Source: Anas platyrhynchos
Taxonomy: Eukaryota > Chordata > Aves > Anseriformes > Anatidae
DNA: 64,000 nucleotides
Reading direction: 5' to 3'
Assembly: GCF_047663525.1 (NCBI RefSeq)
Contig: NC_092593.1
Location: 23,648,501 to 23,712,500, forward strand
Of the stretch, positions 58,588 to 64,000 are shown piece after piece. How positions within the stretch are numbered: the stretch's first letter is position 1; every line of letters starts with the position of its first letter. Below the pieces are notes generated by a model. The model ran no database searches. It worked only from the letters and a program-made list of their open reading frames with translations, and was not told the origin of the DNA. The translations under genes and the position numbers were made by a program.

Positions 58588-59656
58588 CTGTAATAGAAAT
58601 GCTTTTTTGAAGCAAGCCTCCTCCCCAGAAGAACTCATTTAGAACAATAAGAAAGCTTTTAAATTCTGTATTAAACATGTAGACTCATGTATTCGAGATT
58701 TATTCTCTTAATCCGAAAAATTTATCTAAATAAAAGATGTCTCTATACGACCTTAAGTGTGTGAACTGATGATGATTTGGTTGCGGTGGCCCCCACACAG
58801 GCTCACAGAAACTAAGCAATTTGTTAAAACAGATAAGGTGATACACAAACTAGCCAGAGGATAAATACATTCTTCTTTAATACATTATCTTATAGGAAAC
58901 ATGAAACTATAGGAGGAATTATGTCACATTGACAAAGTTAAAAAAAAAAAAAAAAGACAAAGAAATATAAATTAAAAAGTTTGCCCGTGTAATTTTTTTT
59001 CAGCACTATCTAATGAAATAGTAAAACTGATTAAAAACATTATAGGGGGCTGTCTGAAGTAGCTGTAATAACCATACTGCAAAACACATTTTAAAATATT
59101 TATGTTTGATGCTGGTATTAAGTATTAATCTCAAAGATCAAAAGAACAGGGCTACAAAGTTGGAGAATAACCTGGTTTCAAAGTCACCACTTGACATACT
59201 ATCACAGTAAAATTAAACACCATTAATAACACTGTTACTAAAACTTTGTAGTTTAAAGCTTAGTCTAAATTGACATTCTAAGTGTGGTTGGTTTGGAGCT
59301 GAGTATAAACTTGGTGTCAAATTTTGTTAATCAACTGGGCTCTGTCCAATTTATTTTTTTTTTTTTTCTTGAACTGTTTAAGAGCTCAGTATTTTTAAGG
59401 GCTGACGTTTGGACTACTTTCTTCTGCAAGGTAAAAACAACATTCAGAAATCATTAATCTGGATGTTAGCTGATAGAAAATTTTAATACTTGGTAGACAC
59501 ATTTGTCATTTAGGTAAATGACAAGAAAATCTAGCTGGTGCCTGCAACATTGATTTTTTGGCATAATTTGTTATTCTTAAAATTATCCTTTAGCAGCAAC
59601 GCACAAAAATGTTTAGTCTCAGGCATCTTTACCGGGTTAGTATACTACAAATAATA

Positions 59657-60103
59657 CAGAATCATCTATGTCAGAAAAGACCCTCATGATCATCAAATCC
59701 AACCATGAACCTGACCTATCAAGTCCTATCACTAAACCACGTCCCTTAGTGCCACGACCACGTGTCTCTTAAACACCTCCAGTGGACTCCTCCACTTCCC
59801 TTCCACGAGAAGCAGGAAAGTCCTCAGTTCTGTGTAAGCACTGCTCTGCAACAACGAAAAACATCGCTGTTATCACTGCAACTTTCATCAAAAATCCAAA
59901 ACACAGCAGCTACAAAGAAAATTAACTCGATTCCAGCCAAAACCATGACAGCAGCCAAGCCTATTCCAACACTTGGCCACCCTCTCAGTGAAGAAATTCT
60001 TCTTAATGTCCAATCTACACCTCCCCTGGTGCGACTTGAGGCCAATTCCTTGCATCCTATCACTTGTCACCAGAGAAGAGGGACCAACACCCTCCTTGCA
60101 CAT
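59657..60103 (-). mobile_element. CR1 LINE 3' fragment with internal insertion
   Basis: On the + strand the segment starts ACAGAATCATCTATG and continues through AAAAGACC, ATCAAATCCAACCAT, CAAGTCCTATCACTAAACCA, GTCTCTTAAACACCTCCAG, then CTCTCAGTGAAGAAATTCTT and CACCTCCCCTGG. This is the complement of an avian CR1 3' region as I recall it, so the element lies on the - strand with its 3' end at 59,657. Between about 59,801 and 59,955 unrelated sequence replaces the expected short junction. It is diverged and 5'-truncated like most CR1 copies. Confidence 0.85.
59801..59955. mobile_element. Nested insertion inside the CR1, possibly retroviral LTR-like
   Basis: About 155 nt interrupts the CR1 between CACCTCC-like and CAGCC/CTATTCC-like sequence. 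Phrases such as AAATCCAAAACACAGCA and AGAAAATTAACTCGATTCC resemble a repeat I associate with avian endogenous retroviral LTRs. The assignment is from memory only. It codes for nothing recognisable. Confidence 0.4.
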
Positions 60104-61750
60104 TTCATTTGAACAGAACTTTACTGACCCAGTTAACAGTTCTATACTAACAAGAGATTTAATTTTGCCACCATATCAAACTAAAACATTCTCTTCTCTC
60201 AAGAGTATTTTCAAGTAGAGAAGCCAAGCGACTTAAGTGTCACACCATGCTGCCATCCGAAATGACCACTTCTATACAAGAGTTACAAACCAAGGCAGTC
60301 TTCTCTTCGTTACAAAGTCTGTACCACTAACACTCGTATGTACACGTCACATGAATTATTCCATCAGTTATTAAAAAATGACTTTTCTCTAAAATCAGGC
60401 AGTTATGTAGAGTATCTATGAAACAATGCAATTATCAAGTCTAAGACATATTAAATATACCTTGCTGGGAGAGACCAAACTTAATGGCCAGCCATGAAGA
60501 AGCTGAAATAATTGCAGTGGCTGCCCAAGACAACGTTTGGTCTCTCCAGATTGGCAGGGTAAAATGAACTAATTAAGTTCTGCAGTAATTGGAGATGCTG
60601 CAATATGGTATAGCTTCATTAAGGGCCAGTAGTTTACCAGCTGCTCACTGTCTCCTTCTGCAGCAGATTCAAAACTGTTTCCTAGGCTCAGAGCATTTGC
60701 AATATGTTCTGGATAAAACTGCAGGATCTGGATTTTAGAGCTCACTTCTGAATTATTCATTTACAAGGCACCATTACAAATGTGACTCAAAAGATTTGTG
60801 CGTGTGTGCGTGTATAATGCATGAGGTTGTGAATTAAAGGAGCTGTTTTTCTCCGAGTTGCAACAGACTACTGCACAAAAATAGCAGAACTGCTGTGCAG
60901 TTTCACTTTAAATCACAAAACACACAAGCGATCAAAAAAGAGGTACAGAAGGCATAGCATGTTTTCCTTAAGAAAACCACATTGCCTTAATACAAAACCT
61001 TAAGGCACAGCATGGCTGAAGGATTTAGGAGCTACTGGATGCATTCATTAGCAAAATAAGGAGCTCTGGGGGCTGCCTTGTCGGGGGGTGAGAGCACTCC
61101 GCAGACGGCAGCTGGACAAGCGGAATGGTGCAGCTGCACGCCGCCCCTGGAAAGCTGCAGCACCGTGCTCAGCACTGTCCTAGAATCGAGGGAAGGAAGC
61201 AAGCACACTTGTCTCTCTTCAGGACCCAGGGTTGTTGCCTGAGGAATGTCACAGCACTGACCAACTTGTATGGCCGCCCTTCAGGGCCCCGTATGAAGCT
61301 CAGTATCAAACCTCTGGCTAATCTCAGAGCTTTGCTAAGCAGCACCGTGCCTCTGTACTTCAGAAAGATGACTGTCAGAAGCATTTTATTTTATTTTTTT
61401 TTAATGTATTTCTTCTTGTGGCACTTAGACCAAAAAGGTTTGTTTGCTTTTAATGATGACCTTATAACTGGAAACAAGTCCTGCTGTTTCCAGCTTGGAG
61501 AATTCTACACAGATACAGCAACACTGGCCTTGAATTCTAGTAACAGTGCGAGTCAGTACTCTTCACATGAATGGGTTGCATGGAGGAAGTGTTCTACTGC
61601 TCAGAAAGTTAATATTTAAAATCATCAAATTGATTTAAATATAACCTGTCATCTAACACTTATCTATAATTTCAGCCAATGATTTTAGCCCTTTCAAGAA
61701 AATAAAAAATTCTGGGCACTAGGCCAAAGCCCCAGGTCAAGGTTAATGGA

Positions 61751-61788
61751 GTCAACGTTGACCAGTGATTCACTGATGGGTGACTCAC
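61751..61788. promoter_or_regulatory. Composite palindrome and AP-1/MARE-like sites in NFE2L2 intron 1
   Basis: A perfect palindrome GTCAACGTTGAC (61,751-61,762) is followed by GTGATTCAC (61,765-61,773) and GTGACTCAC (61,780-61,788), a 15-nt-spaced direct repeat. The second contains the consensus AP-1 word TGACTCA, which overlaps the MAF/NRF2 recognition core. Function is inferred. Confidence 0.35.
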
Positions 61789-64000
61789 CACCCCCAGCAT
61801 GAGGTGATGGCAAAGAACTAAAAAAGAAATTGCAGTCTGAAGAAAATATTTTGCAATTTTGTTCCTTTGGCCTCCCACAGCCTTCCACTTCCAGTTATTT
61901 CTCACCCTTGTTGAGAACTCACACACACACATGTATCCACGTTATGCAGGCACCCTGTTTTAGGTTATCACTGAAGCATTTGTAGCCTTTCACCGTGAAA
62001 GCGTCACAGAAGTGACCGTGTATTCGATGCCCGTTACTGTATTTAGTGTGTAACTAAAGCCAGTAAGAGGTGTTTTAGTTCTTGCCTGTGCAACAGCTGC
62101 CTTCTGATTTTTGGATGACTGGACACGAGGCGCTGGGCTCAAGAAGATTCACAGGGAGGGAAACCCCAGCAGAGGTTTGTAGCTCAGCTCAGCGTGTGCA
62201 CGAGGAACTCTGGAGGATTTACCTGAACAGCTGCTGGCTACTGTACTGCAAAGCCCCGCTCACCACTTCCCTGAATATCCCACGTATTTACTGTAAAGGC
62301 GCCAGCAGCCCCTCATGTGACTTAGTCCACAAGTGCCCGTTTGTTCTTTCCTCCGTTGTGTAATTTCTTGAATTGCATCAGAGGAAGTGGTTGTTTTGGC
62401 AGGAGCCAAAGGAGGCCCAGGAACAGCCGGCCCTCCCCAGCACGAGGAGCAGGGGTTCGGCTGCACTGCTTCCCCCTGCACCACAGCTCGGCTCCTTCCC
62501 CCTGAGCCCCGGGTTCTGAGGGGAAACACACAAGGGTATTTAATGCACTTACTGCTGCCCACTATTCCAATCTTCTGGGAGAATAACATGTGCTTAATAT
62601 TTTTCCTGTGCAGACGAGCAGTGATTTTATTTCTAGTGTTTTCTTCACATTTTTGTAAACGGAAGACGACCGCCTCCCAGCAGAGGAGGACACGCGTTGC
62701 TTTCCTGTGATCCACATAAGAGGTGCCTCGAACTCATGGTTTGCTTTTTTGTTCATTTAGTGATATGCTCTTCCCACCACATTGATAGCTTAGTTTGGAC
62801 TTATAAAGGCAGTTTTAATAAGATAAACATAAATGTTAAACAATTCACATTAAGCCACCATCTGGCCCCCAATGGAAATTTTCATGTTTTAGATTTACAT
62901 ATCAGCATTTGCCATCTGGGCAGAGTCTGTTATACATTTTATGAGAAAATCTCTGACTACATTGTAAAGTTTGACAATTAACTCTTATTGCTCCTAAGAA
63001 AACATACTTGCAGTATGAGTAAACAAAAACAAAGGGACCCTGTGTTATTTTATTTTTTTTTCTTAGATTTACTTTTGTGGTTTAAAATAAAATGCTAATC
63101 TTTCCATTTCATGCCTGTTTGTTTTATCTGGCTGGTTTCATTTTTGTTTGGACTATAAGCCACTTACAGGTAGTCATCAAGGCAGAAACATCCAGCGGCC
63201 CAAGTGTCAGTAGAGAAAATCTGCTATCTCTGACAGAGCTTTCAATCTGTTCACTATCCCCTTAATACAGAGCACATCCATGGGTTTGGCACATTTACTT
63301 TTTGAAGTCATGCCTTTTACAATATAAACTGGGACATTAGCAACAGCTCTCAACAGACAAAGATGTTTTTTTTCTTTCCCATGATCCACTAGCACCTAAC
63401 TTTAAGAGAAAAATTCACATACCAGCATGAATAAATAGAAAGAGCAATAGAATTGATGGATATTGCATCCAGCAGGGAGCTCAGAAGATCCCAGAAGAAG
63501 CAAGAAAACACTCCTACAGCTTATTCACAGAAAGAGCTTGGCAACATATAACCCATTTTCCATTTGCTTTCCAGAAAGGGAAAGGAACAAACAGAAAGCA
63601 TGTTAAATTTTTGCTGTATTCAAAACACTGTTGAGGAAGTAAAGATCAAAGTCCTGAAATACTTCAAGACAAGAATGAAAGGGAGGGGATTAGGTAACAA
63701 TGCAAGTCCAAGAGACAGAACTGGAAGCATTCTTCTTGAGCATTCACTCAAAAAAAGCAGTGGGAGCAATGGCTGAACATCTTCCTTTCATTATCCTCAA
63801 GAGGAACTGATTTTGCTCAAGTAGGTTTTAAGGATGGTTTATAAATCATTTGATGTTTTCATATGACCTCCAAAATCACTATAATTACCAATTTGTTTTT
63901 CTATATTCCAGATCTTCCAGTCTGGCAGTTCTTCACTGAGTTAAACTACTTAGTTAATTGCAAGTCAATTACAGAAAAAAACCCTGTACACACAAGCCCC

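Larger units (their letters stand above)
58588..64000 (-). other. 5' part of the NFE2L2 locus, probable intron 1
   Basis: No exon matching the expected MxDLELPPPG-type first exon was found, and no CpG island of promoter quality is present. Short GC-richer patches at 61,070-61,360 and 62,100-62,530 contain open frames on both strands with no recognisable product. The promoter and exon 1 are therefore probably beyond 64,000. The interval holds a CR1 copy and a pair of AP-1/MARE-like sites. Confidence 0.7.

Noticed and set aside
62260-62756. 151-codon minus-strand frame and overlapping frames on both strands in NFE2L2 intron 1
   Set aside because: A GC-richer patch with no domain, no splice context and open frames on both strands.

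Overview
This is vertebrate nuclear DNA: AT-rich, mostly non-coding, with GT-AG introns, CpG islands, microsatellites and decayed LINEs. A CR1 retrotransposon 3' end and the small, repeat-poor introns point to a bird, probably chicken or a close relative. The species is inferred and was not tested.

Two protein genes are certain, and they converge tail to tail. HNRNPA3 is on the + strand (CpG-island promoter about 31.2-32.7 kb, coding exons 35,286-43,793, spliced 3'UTR to about 44.35 kb). NFE2L2 (NRF2) is on the - strand (coding exons 2-5 at 58,587-54,054; exon 1 not found and probably beyond 64,000). HNRNPA3 before NFE2L2 is also the gene order on human 2q31, next to the MTX2/HOXD gene desert.

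Layout: 1-31 kb is intergenic desert with microsatellites, an L2/CR1-like reverse-transcriptase relic (20.54-20.88 kb), an orphan CpG island (10.43-10.99 kb) carrying a strong CTCF-like motif, and a 25-copy AGAAT array (28.96-29.09 kb). The interval 31.2-39.7 kb is the HNRNPA3 promoter and 5' region, with a second intronic CpG island at 36.8-37.35 kb. HNRNPA3 runs 35.3-44.35 kb. The interval 44.35-52.7 kb separates the two 3' ends and holds distal poly(A) signals and a strong G-quadruplex motif. NFE2L2 with its 3'UTR occupies about 53.6-58.6 kb, and 58.6-64 kb is its first intron, containing a CR1 copy split by another insertion.

hnRNP A3 binds RNA in the nucleus and during transport. NRF2 is the KEAP1-controlled CNC-bZIP activator of antioxidant genes. 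They are neighbours by synteny; nothing here shows that they work together.

I saw no bacterial-type system, CRISPR array, tRNA or rRNA. The most interesting points concern the HNRNPA3 5' end: a promoter module duplicated 4.9 kb apart, an in-frame NAGNAG microexon candidate, and a 32-nt segment carrying all intron signals. Other points are the orphan CpG island, the G-quadruplex beside a poly(A) signal, and a composite AP-1/MARE-like site in NFE2L2 intron 1.
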